47,444 nt of DNA from JAYXXU01 sp049301135 (GTDB taxonomy: Bacteria; Pseudomonadota; Gammaproteobacteria; Pseudomonadales; Moraxellaceae): contig JBAQKP010000011.1 of the NCBI GenBank assembly GCA_049301135.1, positions 1 to 47,444 on the forward strand, given 5' to 3'. Made by a program: the position numbers and the translations under genes. Of the stretch, positions 16,979 to 24,978 are shown one piece after another (positions within the stretch are counted from its first letter, which is position 1; every line of letters starts with the position of its first letter). The notes under the pieces are model-generated. The model was not told where the DNA came from and ran no database searches. It was given only the letters and a program-made list of their open reading frames with translations.

Positions 16979-17861
16979 TTGGCTCCTGATAGTGATTCCA
17001 GCCGAGCTTGGTTCGGCAGGCGGCATAAAAATCATAGCCGGGTGGGTGCAATAGATTCAGTTTAAACGGATGCTTACGAATATGCAGCCAATCGCCTTCT
17101 TGCAACGAGATGCTTTGCTGACCATCCGCGCTCATCATCGGATCGACCCGCGTGTCATTGATGCGGATTTTGATCTCGCTTTCACCACCGACCACAATCG
17201 GCCGACTCGACAGCGTGTGCGGATGCATCGGCACGATCACAATCGCGTCCATACTCGGATGCACAATCGGGCCACCGGCGGACAGCGCGTAAGCCGTCGA
17301 GCCTGTCGGTGTAGCGACGATTAAGCCATCACTGTGCTGCCGATAGACAAAATGTCCGTCGATACTCATCTCAAAGTCGATCATATGCACCGATTTACCC
17401 GCGTGCAATACCACATCGTTGAGCGCAATCGCCTCATGCGTCACTTGATCGTTGGAGCGAATCTCAACCTGCAATAAAAAACGCCGATCCAATCGATACT
17501 CACCGCACAGCACCAGATCCAGCTTGTGCAGTACCTCATCGGGTGACACATCGGTGAGGAAACCGAGCCGCCCCCGATTAACGCCCAGCACTGGCACGTT
17601 ATAGCGCGCCAGCGCACGGCCAGCATGCAGCAGTGTCCCATCACCGCCGACCACAATCACCAAGTCACAGATTTCGCCCATGATTTTGCGTGACACCACC
17701 TGTGCGTCGGCCAACTCGACCAAGGCGGCAGTGGTTTCATCAAAAATCGGATTCAGACCACGATCAATCAAATACTGATAAATCATCCGCAGGCTATCAA
17801 CGACGGAATGCTTATCAGGTCGCCCAATCAGGCCAATATTTCTAAACTGGGTCGGTTTCAT
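16965..17861 (-). CDS. nadK: NAD kinase
   Basis: Phosphorylates NAD to NADP with ATP or polyphosphate. The 298-residue protein starts MKPTQFRNIGLIGRP and has the VVGGDGTLL motif with its catalytic Asp near residue 70, the conserved NDVVLHAG (NE/D motif) and the glycine-rich DGLIVATPTGSTAYALSAGGP loop. The ATG at 17861 with GGAG upstream is preferred over a TTG at 17876. It is the first gene of the nadK-yeaC-sohB minus-strand run; the 160-bp gap to the divergent Bax-inhibitor-like gene holds its promoter. Confidence 0.93.
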   Translation of the reverse strand: MKPTQFRNIGLIGRPDKHSVVDSLRMIYQYLIDRGLNPIFDETTAALVELADAQVVSRKIMGEICDLVIVVGGDGTLLHAGRALARYNVPVLGVNRGRLGFLTDVSPDEVLHKLDLVLCGEYRLDRRFLLQVEIRSNDQVTHEAIALNDVVLHAGKSVHMIDFEMSIDGHFVYRQHSDGLIVATPTGSTAYALSAGGPIVHPSMDAIVIVPMHPHTLSSRPIVVGGESEIKIRINDTRVDPMMSADGQQSISLQEGDWLHIRKHPFKLNLLHPPGYDFYAACRTKLGWNHYQEPNDEH

Positions 17862-17962
17862 CCCAGACCACTCCAAAGCGACTGCTTACGAATCATAGCC
17901 TAGCCATCATAGCGATTGTTATACAAAATGAACTCAAGCGGTTTTTTGTCACACAGCATGCA

Positions 17963-17991
17963 TTGAAGTTCACAGTCAATCGCGTTTTAAT
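17963..17991 (+). promoter_or_regulatory. Putative sigma70 promoter for the Bax-inhibitor-like gene
   Basis: TTGAAG at 17963-17968 and TTTAAT at 17986-17991 are separated by 17 bp, 33 bp before the start codon at 18024. Sequence match only. Confidence 0.45.
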
Positions 17992-18023
17992 ATCCGCATG
18001 TTGACCTCAATCGAGTAACACTC

Positions 18024-18755
18024 ATGCAAAGTAACAATCCACTGTTTAAAAAAGCCAGCTTTATCCCCTCGGCACAACCGATGACTGTCGGTGGTGCAAT
18101 CAATAAAACCATCCTGATGACAGGGACAGCCTCGACTGTGGCCGTGCTGTTTTTCTTTTATTGTATGGCCGTCGGCTATACCAACAGTCCGGCCATGATC
18201 GGTGCAATTACTGGTGCGATTATCGGTTTGGTATTGGCGTTGATCACCGCGTTTAAACCAGAAACCAGCAAAATGCTGGCGATGCCCTATGCCGCCGTTG
18301 AAGGCTTGTTTTTAGGCGGCATTTCAGCCTATTACGAGTATCGGTTTCCTGGCTTGCCGCTGATTGCCGTCGCCGCCACTTTTATTACCACGTTTGGCCT
18401 GCTCGGTTTGTACAAAGCCCGCATCATTCAAGCGACTGCAAAATTTAAGGCCGTGGTGATTTCAGCCACACTAGCGATTGCGCTGTTGTATGTGGTGCAG
18501 CTCGGCATGGTGCTGATGTTCGGTAACAATATTCCATTTTTATTTGAAAATGGTTTGATTGGGCTGGGCTTTGCGGCATTTGTGGCGGTGATTGCGTCGC
18601 TCAACCTGATCCTTGATTTTGATCTGATCGAACGCTCCAGCGAAATGAATGCACCCAAATATATGGAATGGTTCTGCGGCATTGCGATGCTGGCCACACT
18701 GGTCTGGATGTATGTCTCGTTCTTGCGTTTGCTCGGAATTATGCGCTCTGAGTAA
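18024..18755 (+). CDS. Bax inhibitor-1-like (YccA/BaxI_1-type) membrane protein
   Basis: 243 residues with about seven hydrophobic helices. The N-terminus MQSNNPLFKKASF and the segment MTVGGAINKTILMTG are typical of the bacterial Bax-inhibitor-1-like group, as is the C-terminal ILDFDLIERSSEMNAPKYMEW followed by a last membrane helix. Relatives such as YetJ are proton-sensitive calcium leak channels and YccA modulates FtsH; neither role can be read here. Single gene, with its own likely promoter and a clean terminator. Confidence 0.85.
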   Translation: MQSNNPLFKKASFIPSAQPMTVGGAINKTILMTGTASTVAVLFFFYCMAVGYTNSPAMIGAITGAIIGLVLALITAFKPETSKMLAMPYAAVEGLFLGGISAYYEYRFPGLPLIAVAATFITTFGLLGLYKARIIQATAKFKAVVISATLAIALLYVVQLGMVLMFGNNIPFLFENGLIGLGFAAFVAVIASLNLILDFDLIERSSEMNAPKYMEWFCGIAMLATLVWMYVSFLRLLGIMRSE

Positions 18756-18769
18756 TCTACGCTAAGGCC

Positions 18770-18797
18770 AAAAGCACCGATTCGCTCGGTGCTTTTT
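18770..18797 (+). terminator. Intrinsic terminator of the Bax-inhibitor-like gene
   Basis: AAAAGCACCGA (18770-18780), loop TTCGC, TCGGTGCTTTT (18786-18796) followed by further Ts. It may also act for dnaX, which ends at 18805 on the opposite strand. Confidence 0.85.
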
Positions 18798-18804
18798 TAT
18801 GGCG

Positions 18805-20691
18805 TTAACGTTGTGCTGCACCAGAGAAATCCTTCAACTCAAACTCGACAATCTGCGCATCCAACACCTGCATCAGCGGCGCAATTACCGCATCACTCAG
18901 CACCAACTCCCGCGCCCGTGCCGTTGCCGCCTCGTAACGCCGCTGCTTCATCTGCATCGGTAACGGTTGCGCTGGCTGCTCAAATTGTAAGGTCACCTCA
19001 GCTTCTGGCCACTCTGCCACAAATGCAGTTTGCAACCCATCAAATAACTCTACCGCCAACACCCGATGTTCTGGCGCAATCTTAAACAGCGCCTGCCCGC
19101 CAATTTGCCCCGACAGCACACCGTGCTGGGCAAGGTTACGCACCGCAGGCGTCAGGTCACGCTCGCGCAACCAATACTCCCATTTGATGCTGTCCCAGTC
19201 ACCGACCAATTCCGCGACCGGATGTTGTAGCAGTTGCACAGGATCTAACGCCGCAACGGGCTGAACAGCGTACTGCTCAGTGACCGGTGAATCCATCAGC
19301 ATAGAAACGCTGGGTTCAGGTTCAGGTTCAGGTTCAGGTTCAGGTTCAGGTTCAGGTTCAGGTTCAGGTTCAGGTTCAGGTTCAGGTTCAGGTTCAGGTT
19401 CAGGTTCAGGTTGCGCCGCTCCTGACTCGACCGTCAAGGACTGCTCTGGCAATCCCTGTGCTTGATAAGCCGCCGCTTCGACTTGCACTGCAAGATTTTC
19501 ACTGACCAATACAGGAGATGTTACTGGTGTAGCGGCTGGTGTGGCATCCAGTGGCTCTTGCAGGATGGTCGGCACGATCAACTGCCGCTCAATCACCCGA
19601 TCAACCGGCAACGGGGCAAACGCCAACAAACGCAGCACACACATCTCAAAGCCTTGCTGCGCCGTCACTGCAAGCTTGAGGTCTGCTCGTCCCTGAATCG
19701 CAATCTGGTAATACAACTGCACATCTTGGCGGTCGATCTGCTGTGCCAGTTGTTGTAGCCGTTGTTGTTCATCTGGTGTACTGGCGACCGCCGCACTCGG
19801 CAACACTTGCAGCACGGCGACATGGTGCAGCAAGGTGATGATCTGATCCAATACGGCTTTGACATCGACTGCTTGCTGGGACAGATCAAACAAAATCTGA
19901 CTGACTACCGCCGTATCTTGCCGATGAATCGCAGCCAGTAGGTGCATGACTTGGGCTTTATCCAACAGCCCCAGCATTTCTTGCACATCTGTACCAGCGA
20001 CCTGACCTTGGCCGTAAGCAATCGCTTGATCGGTCAACGACAGCGCATCGCGCAGTGAGCCCTGCGCCGAATCTGCCAACAGCCACAACGCCGCATCATC
20101 AAAACCAATCTGCTCACGCTGCAACAAATCCGCCAGATGATCGTGAATCTCCTGCTTCGGCAAGGGTCGCAAGGTAAATTGTAAACAGCGTGACAACACC
20201 GTGACCGGCAGTTTTTGCGGGTCAGTGGTGGCCAGTAAAAATTTAACGTGTTCCGGTGGCTCTTCTAATGTTTTCAGCAGCGCATTAAAGCTATGCGTGG
20301 ACAGCATATGCACTTCGTCAATCAAATAGACTTTATAGCGGCCTTGGGTCGGCGCATACGGCACGTTGTCCAGTAATTCGCGGGTGTCTTCGACTTTGGT
20401 ACGCGAGGCCGCGTCAATCTCGATCAAGTCGATAAAACGCCCTTGATCAATCGACACACAGGTATTACACACGCCACACGGGGTCGAAGTGATACCGGTT
20501 TCGCAGTTCAGGCATTTGGATAAAATCCGCGCAATCGTGGTTTTACCAACGCCGCGTGTCCCCGTAAACAAATAAGCATGATGTAAGCGGCCACGCGTCA
20601 GCGCACTGGTCAGTGCCCGTGACACATGCGTCTGACCGACCAACTCCGCAAAATTCTTGGGGCGATATTTACGCGCTAACACCTGATACAT
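18805..20691 (-). CDS. dnaX: DNA polymerase III subunits tau/gamma with long Glu-Pro repeat
   Basis: Clamp-loader ATPase of 628 residues that organises the replisome. The start MYQVLARKYRP is exactly family-like; an upstream TTG-type extension is unlikely. Walker A GTRGVGKT lies at residues 44-51, zinc cysteines at 63, 72, 75 and 78, Walker B VYLIDEVH at 121-128 and the SRC arginine finger near 167. Domain III ends near residue 365. Residues 428-460 are 16 uninterrupted Glu-Pro pairs, encoded by a hexanucleotide repeat, in the linker before the C-terminal tau domains. I see no A-rich slippery heptamer, so a programmed frameshift for gamma is not supported. Confidence 0.94.
   Translation of the reverse strand: MYQVLARKYRPKNFAELVGQTHVSRALTSALTRGRLHHAYLFTGTRGVGKTTIARILSKCLNCETGITSTPCGVCNTCVSIDQGRFIDLIEIDAASRTKVEDTRELLDNVPYAPTQGRYKVYLIDEVHMLSTHSFNALLKTLEEPPEHVKFLLATTDPQKLPVTVLSRCLQFTLRPLPKQEIHDHLADLLQREQIGFDDAALWLLADSAQGSLRDALSLTDQAIAYGQGQVAGTDVQEMLGLLDKAQVMHLLAAIHRQDTAVVSQILFDLSQQAVDVKAVLDQIITLLHHVAVLQVLPSAAVASTPDEQQRLQQLAQQIDRQDVQLYYQIAIQGRADLKLAVTAQQGFEMCVLRLLAFAPLPVDRVIERQLIVPTILQEPLDATPAATPVTSPVLVSENLAVQVEAAAYQAQGLPEQSLTVESGAAQPEPEPEPEPEPEPEPEPEPEPEPEPEPEPEPEPSVSMLMDSPVTEQYAVQPVAALDPVQLLQHPVAELVGDWDSIKWEYWLRERDLTPAVRNLAQHGVLSGQIGGQALFKIAPEHRVLAVELFDGLQTAFVAEWPEAEVTLQFEQPAQPLPMQMKQRRYEAATARARELVLSDAVIAPLMQVLDAQIVEFELKDFSGAAQR
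19313..19408 (-). repeat. Hexanucleotide tandem repeat inside dnaX
   Basis: Sixteen perfect copies of GGTTCA (plus strand) with no interruption, read as alternating Pro and Glu codons in dnaX. As the unit is six bases, copy-number change keeps the frame and only changes linker length by two residues per unit. Confidence 0.97.
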
Positions 20692-20781
20692 GCACAATTC
20701 CCATTTCAGGCTTTGACTCAACCTGCGCGTAGCATAGCCTGACTGATCAGCGGACGAAACAAAAAAGTCCTCACACTACCT

Positions 20782-22050
20782 TTAACGCCAGCCTGCCCGC
20801 CCCGTCAGCAGTTTATCCGCCGCTTGTAACGTGCGCTGCGTCAGCCACCAAATCCGATGATCGCCCGAAATACTATGCCCCGCGTAACTGTGCACATAGG
20901 CAAAACTGAGCTGCCGATGCGGATCACACCACGCGCCCGAACCGTTGTAACCGACATGCCCAAAGCCATATGGCACACGCTTGCCCAGCGTCAGCACCCG
21001 ATGATAGCCCAAGCGCCAGTGCATCGGGATCGGCATGATTCGATCACGCTGAGTGGTTTGTACGGTCGACAACTTTTGAAAGGTCGCTTCGGACAGATAA
21101 CGCTGCCCTTGCCACTCGCCGCGATTGGCCAGCATCGCATACATTTTGGCCAGCGCCCGCGCCGTAAACACGCCATTGGCGGCTGGAATACAGGCTTGTA
21201 GCTGCCGATCACCATACCAATTAAAGCGGCCAACGCCTTTGGGCTTCATCGCATCATCAAAATCATATGGATTCTGACCAGTCACTTGTTGCTGGATTTT
21301 TTCGGACAGGCTGAGCGGACGTGGTGAAGTATGCGAAGTCACAGGTTGTGCGGTCTGCGGCTTTGACGTTGGTTTCGATGATGGCTGTGAAGGTGGAAAT
21401 GCCCGCGCCACCCGCAGTAACTCAGATTCGGCCACCCCAAAATACACATCACCGTCCAGACCGAGCGGCTGTACCAACTCGCGGTTTAACACATCTGCCA
21501 ACGGCTCGCCCATCACTCGCTCAATCAGGCCGCCGAGCAACCAACCATAACTCAGCGCCTGATAGGCGTGATCTTGACCAGCGACAAAGCGTGGCGTGGC
21601 CGCTGCATAGGCGGCAACTGCTTCATCCCAGCGCAGCATGGTCGCCGCCGATGGCAAGACACTGCGCACATCATATAAGCCAGAACTGTGTGATAGCACG
21701 TGGCGTAGCGTAATGTCGTGTTTCCCGTTGACCGCAAACTCTGGCCAATCCTGCGCCAGTGGTCGGTCATAATCGAGGTAACCCAGATCGACCAAGCGAT
21801 GCACCAAGGTGGACAACACCGCTTTACCAGTCGAAAACGACATCGCCAGCGTATCGGCCTGCCACGGTAATTCCGCTGTGCGCCAGCCTGACCATAGATC
21901 CAGCACACACTGATCCTGAAAATACACCACCAACGCCGCCCCGCCACGTTGTGGCTGCGGCTGAATCTGCTGAAACGCTTGCGCCAGTGAGGCAAATTCG
22001 GCCTGATAGTCGCCAGCCATCTGCGCTGTATTGCGCCAGAGTGAGGTCAT
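20782..22050 (-). CDS. EstB-like serine hydrolase (beta-lactamase/penicillin-binding-like fold)
   Basis: 422 residues from the ATG at 22050, which follows AGGAGC. The SxxK nucleophile motif is SFSTGKAV (Ser73, Lys76), a tyrosine aligning with the YxN position is in AYQALSYGW near 163, and the C-terminal GFGHVGYNGSG segment matches the third box of class C-like esterases. There is no signal peptide. Residues 219-246 form a Pro/Ser/Thr-rich low-complexity linker that interrupts the fold. Relatives are esterases or peptidases rather than resistance enzymes; the substrate is unknown. The gene lies between dnaX and the barrel protein terminator. Confidence 0.85.
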   Translation of the reverse strand: MTSLWRNTAQMAGDYQAEFASLAQAFQQIQPQPQRGGAALVVYFQDQCVLDLWSGWRTAELPWQADTLAMSFSTGKAVLSTLVHRLVDLGYLDYDRPLAQDWPEFAVNGKHDITLRHVLSHSSGLYDVRSVLPSAATMLRWDEAVAAYAAATPRFVAGQDHAYQALSYGWLLGGLIERVMGEPLADVLNRELVQPLGLDGDVYFGVAESELLRVARAFPPSQPSSKPTSKPQTAQPVTSHTSPRPLSLSEKIQQQVTGQNPYDFDDAMKPKGVGRFNWYGDRQLQACIPAANGVFTARALAKMYAMLANRGEWQGQRYLSEATFQKLSTVQTTQRDRIMPIPMHWRLGYHRVLTLGKRVPYGFGHVGYNGSGAWCDPHRQLSFAYVHSYAGHSISGDHRIWWLTQRTLQAADKLLTGRAGWR

Positions 22051-22211
22051 GTTTGTTGCTCCTGATGGGCAGTGTCGTTGCAGCAAATCATCGCAGCAGT
22101 GATGCCGTTTGTTATCGCCGTCCTGTTCAAGCCTTACCTTAGCGATTCTGCCTAATACTGTATATGTCCACACCGACACGGCCACCCTGTCAATCTCGAC
22201 AGACAAACAGA

Positions 22212-22243
22212 CAAAAAAACACCCCGAACCAGTCGGGGTGTTT
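22212..22243 (-). terminator. Intrinsic terminator of the outer-membrane barrel gene
   Basis: Read on the minus strand, AAACACCCCG pairs with CGGGGTGTTT around a 7-nt loop and is followed by a run of Ts (A-run at 22212-22217). It starts 27 bp after the stop codon. Confidence 0.9.
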
Positions 22244-22269
22244 GACTCAATAGCGGTTAGGCAGTTGAA

Positions 22270-23010
22270 TTAGAAGCGAACTGCAAGACCTACTTTAGCA
22301 ACAGGCAAGAACTCGTATTGAGCATCACCTTTAACTTCGCGCTCGGCGTCAGCAACAGCTTGCTGGAAAGCAGCCGTTGCGACTGGATCAACCAAACCAG
22401 TTGTTGGGTTGTTAACCGTACCATTTGCATTTAAGTCAGCACGGGTTTCACCATTCCATAACACACCAACTTGGCCGAAGAAGCCAAAACGCTGAGTGAT
22501 GGATGGTGAGTAGCTCAATCCCAAGAATGGAGCAACTTCATTGCGATAGCTGATTTTACCGACCACAGAAGTGTTCGCACCCGCGGTGAAGGTTTGACCA
22601 TCTACATCAAACTGAGTCCCTGCATCAGGACGAATGCTTGCGCCAAGATTGTTGTCTTGTACATAAGTACCGAAATCAATACCGAAATTACCGCCAAATG
22701 GACGATAGGTTGCGGTTACAAAAGCATTTTGCACATCAAACTGTACATCAAAGTCAGTGTCACCCAACTGGACATCTTCAAACTCTTCGTCAAGCTGGGC
22801 ATAACCTAAAGTGACACCCCAGTTAGGGTTAATGCCATAGGATACTGCACCACCGATACCAGTCGTACCAACTTCGGCACGCACTGAGGCAGGCTTGAAG
22901 AACGAGAATGTACCAACACCCTCATCGGTCACGACCACTTGATCAGCAGCCATTGCTGAGTTTGCAGTCAGAACAGCGGCAGCAATAGCGAGTACGCGCA
23001 GAGTTTTCAT
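22270..23010 (-). CDS. Outer-membrane beta-barrel protein
   Basis: 246 residues with a clear signal peptide (MKTLRVLAIAAAVLTANSAMA, cleaved after AMA). The mature chain has alternating polar and hydrophobic stretches (VSYGINPNWGVTLGYAQL, FVTATYRPFGGNFGIDFGTYV, FGFFGQVGVLW) and ends VGLAVRF with a terminal Phe, as recognised by the Bam machinery. It resembles small OmpW/OmpA-like eight-stranded barrels and outer-membrane proteins predicted only by pattern. The ATG at 23010 has GAGGTG upstream. It has its own terminator. The role is unknown; A-rich, less GC-rich codon use suggests high expression or different codon pressure. Confidence 0.82.
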   Translation of the reverse strand: MKTLRVLAIAAAVLTANSAMAADQVVVTDEGVGTFSFFKPASVRAEVGTTGIGGAVSYGINPNWGVTLGYAQLDEEFEDVQLGDTDFDVQFDVQNAFVTATYRPFGGNFGIDFGTYVQDNNLGASIRPDAGTQFDVDGQTFTAGANTSVVGKISYRNEVAPFLGLSYSPSITQRFGFFGQVGVLWNGETRADLNANGTVNNPTTGLVDPVATAAFQQAVADAEREVKGDAQYEFLPVAKVGLAVRF

Positions 23011-23069
23011 GTAAAGCACCTCGAATCAAAAACGATATGTTATGTGTTCAGGTTGCATTCAAACACACC

Positions 23070-23099
23070 TTGACACATTTTTTGATGAGTTTTTATTGT
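23070..23099 (+). promoter_or_regulatory. Promoter-like sequence far upstream of ahcY
   Basis: A perfect TTGACA (23070-23075) with TATTGT 18 bp later (23094-23099). The 463-bp interval between the barrel gene and ahcY (23011-23473) holds this, the nearer ahcY promoter and the riboswitch; I see no gene in it. Whether this upstream element is used is unknown. Confidence 0.35.
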
Positions 23100-23340
23100 T
23101 TTTTTTATAGCGGTTCTGTAAACCATTGTCGGTTAAGGATAAAAAGATTTTGGGTGGTACTGTCTAGCATTTGTGGGACATTGTGCGTTCAAAGCATAGC
23201 AACATCCTATCGAATGCACATCATATCGGATACACGCAACCTCTAGTTTTTACACAAAAAAACATCAAGTCTTACAAGCAGCACACAGGCTGGTTCTGCA
23301 TATTTGTCTGCATTTGTTCATCATTTTCATGTAAAAGCGC

Positions 23341-23369
23341 TTGGCTATCGTCGATGCAATCCGTAAAAT
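23341..23369 (+). promoter_or_regulatory. Probable sigma70 promoter of ahcY
   Basis: TTGGCT (23341-23346), 17-bp spacer, TAAAAT (23364-23369). Transcription would start near 23376, at the first bases of the SAH riboswitch, which makes the pair internally consistent. Confidence 0.65.
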
Positions 23370-23377
23370 CCACTCAA

Positions 23378-23444
23378 CCGAGGGATGCTGCAACAGATTA
23401 CTGCTCCTGTGATTTGCTAGGCTCGGTCTTTTGCAACGGCATCC
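23378..23444 (+). ncRNA. S-adenosylhomocysteine (SAH) riboswitch upstream of ahcY
   Basis: The aptamer core reads CCGAGGGATGCTGCAAC at the 5' side and AGGCTCGG...CAACGGCATCC at the 3' side, close to the known SAH riboswitch consensus (CCGAGGxGCGCTGCRAC ... GCTCGG ... CAACGGCGC). P1 pairs GGATGC (23383-23388) with GCATCC (23439-23444), and CCGAG (23378-23382) can pair with CTCGG (23422-23426) as the pseudoknot. The C-to-T changes in the P1 strand are matched by compensating changes in the partner strand. It lies 29 bp before the ahcY start and its AAAGGAG site. In known examples SAH binding turns on expression of the SAH-recycling gene. Confidence 0.85.
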
Positions 23445-23473
23445 GCGAATTGAATGATCTAAAGGAGATCCTC

Positions 23474-24862
23474 ATGAACGCGGCCGCGCCTGCTGTTTTT
23501 ACCGATTATAAAGTTGCTGATATTAGCCTTGCTGATTTTGGTCGTCGTGAAATCACCCTTGCTGAAGCCGAGATGCCTGCGCTGATGGGTTTGCGTCGTC
23601 GCTACAGTGACGCCAAACCACTGGCGGGTGCAAAAATCCAAGGCTGTATCCACATGACCATCCAAACCGCCGTGTTGATCGAAACACTGGTCGATCTGGG
23701 CGCCGATGTACGCTGGACGTCTTGTAATATTTTTTCGACCCAAGATCACGCTGCCGCAGCGATTGCCGCCCGTGGCATTCCGGTGTTTGCATGGAAAGGC
23801 GAAACCGAAGCTGAATACGAGTGGTGCTTAGAGCAACAACTGCACTGCAACGGCGAGTTGTGGGACGCCAACATGATTCTGGATGATGGCGGCGATTTGA
23901 CCGGCCTGATCCACAGCAAATACCCACACCTGCTCGACCGCATTCACGGCGTGACCGAAGAAACTACCACCGGTGTAGCGCGTCTGCTCGAAATGCACAA
24001 AGCTGGCAGCCTGAAAGTTCCGGCAATCAACGTGAATGATGCCGTCACCAAAGCCAAAAACGACAACAAATACGGTTGCCGTCACTCACTGAATGACGCG
24101 ATCAAACGCGGTACTGACATGCTGATGGCCGGTCGTCGTGCCTTGGTGATCGGTTATGGCGATGTGGGTAAAGGCTCCGCACAGTCACTACGCCAAGAAG
24201 GCATGATCGTGCGTGTGACTGAAGTCGACCCGATTTGCGCCATGCAAGCCTGTATGGACGGCTATGAACTGGTCTCGCCGTATCTCAATGGCATCAATAC
24301 CGGCAGCGCTGACTGTATTGATACTCGCTTGTTGGGCGAAACCGATCTGATCGTGACCACCACCGGCAACATGCACGTCTGTGATCGTCATATGCTGACT
24401 GCGCTGAAAAAAGGCGCTGTGGTCTGTAACATCGGTCACTTTGACACCGAGATCGACACCGCTTATATGCGTGAAAACTGGCGCTGGGCGGAAGTAAAGC
24501 CACAAGTGCATCAGGTGTTCCGTAGCGATGCCAGTGATGATTATCTGCTGCTGTTGTCTGAGGGCCGTTTGGTCAACCTCGGCAATGCGACCGGCCACCC
24601 ATCACGCATTATGGACGGCTCGTTTGCCAACCAAGTGCTGGCGCAGATGTATCTGTACTCGGAGAAATTTGCTGATCTGCCTGCTGATCAAAAAGCCGCG
24701 CATGTCCGTGTCGAACTGCTGCCGAAAAAGCTGGATGAAGAAGTCGCTGCCGCGATGGTCGCCGGTTTTGGTGGCGTATTGACTCAATTGACCAGCGCAC
24801 AAGCCGGTTATATCGGTGTGCCGGTCGAAGGGCCGTTCAAGGCTGAAAGCTACAAATACTAA
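23474..24862 (+). CDS. ahcY: Adenosylhomocysteinase
   Basis: Hydrolyses S-adenosylhomocysteine to homocysteine and adenosine, relieving product inhibition of methyltransferases. The 462-residue protein follows AAAGGAGATCCTC. Signatures include CIHMTIQTAVLIETL, TSCNIFSTQDHAAAA, EYEWCLEQ, DDGGDLT, EETTTGVARL, the NAD motif VIGYGDVGKGSAQSL, and the C-terminal tail ending ESYKY that reaches the neighbouring NAD site. Longer N-terminal frames from 23171 would cross the riboswitch and are rejected. It is followed by two hairpins and metF, so the methyl cycle genes are adjacent. Regulation is probably by the riboswitch. Confidence 0.97.
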   Translation: MNAAAPAVFTDYKVADISLADFGRREITLAEAEMPALMGLRRRYSDAKPLAGAKIQGCIHMTIQTAVLIETLVDLGADVRWTSCNIFSTQDHAAAAIAARGIPVFAWKGETEAEYEWCLEQQLHCNGELWDANMILDDGGDLTGLIHSKYPHLLDRIHGVTEETTTGVARLLEMHKAGSLKVPAINVNDAVTKAKNDNKYGCRHSLNDAIKRGTDMLMAGRRALVIGYGDVGKGSAQSLRQEGMIVRVTEVDPICAMQACMDGYELVSPYLNGINTGSADCIDTRLLGETDLIVTTTGNMHVCDRHMLTALKKGAVVCNIGHFDTEIDTAYMRENWRWAEVKPQVHQVFRSDASDDYLLLLSEGRLVNLGNATGHPSRIMDGSFANQVLAQMYLYSEKFADLPADQKAAHVRVELLPKKLDEEVAAAMVAGFGGVLTQLTSAQAGYIGVPVEGPFKAESYKY

Positions 24863-24882
24863 GCCCTTGACTGACCAAACCT

Positions 24883-24911
24883 GAGGCAGACAACGCGGTG
24901 TTGTCTGCCTC
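24883..24911 (+). terminator. Strong hairpin after ahcY
   Basis: GAGGCAGACAAC (24883-24894), loop GCGGT, GTTGTCTGCCTC (24900-24911): a perfect 12-bp stem 20 bp after the ahcY stop. It lacks a long T-run, so termination may be partial. Confidence 0.65.
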
Positions 24912-24917
24912 CGTTGT

Positions 24918-24940
24918 AGGGGTGAATCGCTTTCGCCCCT
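24918..24940 (+). promoter_or_regulatory. Second hairpin in the ahcY-metF gap
   Basis: AGGGGTGAA (24918-24926) pairs with TTCGCCCCT (24932-24940) with one G-U pair, loop TCGCT. It lies 38 bp upstream of metF and might belong to the terminator region or the metF leader. It does not match a riboswitch class I know. Confidence 0.4.
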
Positions 24941-24978
24941 CGCTTTAGTCTGCTTTTACTATAGTTGGAATACCCCAT

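Noticed and set aside
19280..19465. Plus-strand frame encoding a Ser-Gly repeat opposite dnaX
   Set aside because: It is only the complementary reading of the GGTTCA repeat; dnaX has full domain support on the other strand and this frame lacks a ribosome-binding site.
18805..20691. Programmed frameshift making the short gamma form of DnaX
   Set aside because: No A-AAA-AAG-type slippery heptamer with a following hairpin was found on the coding strand.
23171..23473. N-terminal extension of AhcY from 23171
   Set aside because: It would translate the promoter and the riboswitch; the ATG at 23474 has AAAGGAG and gives the normal family N-terminus.
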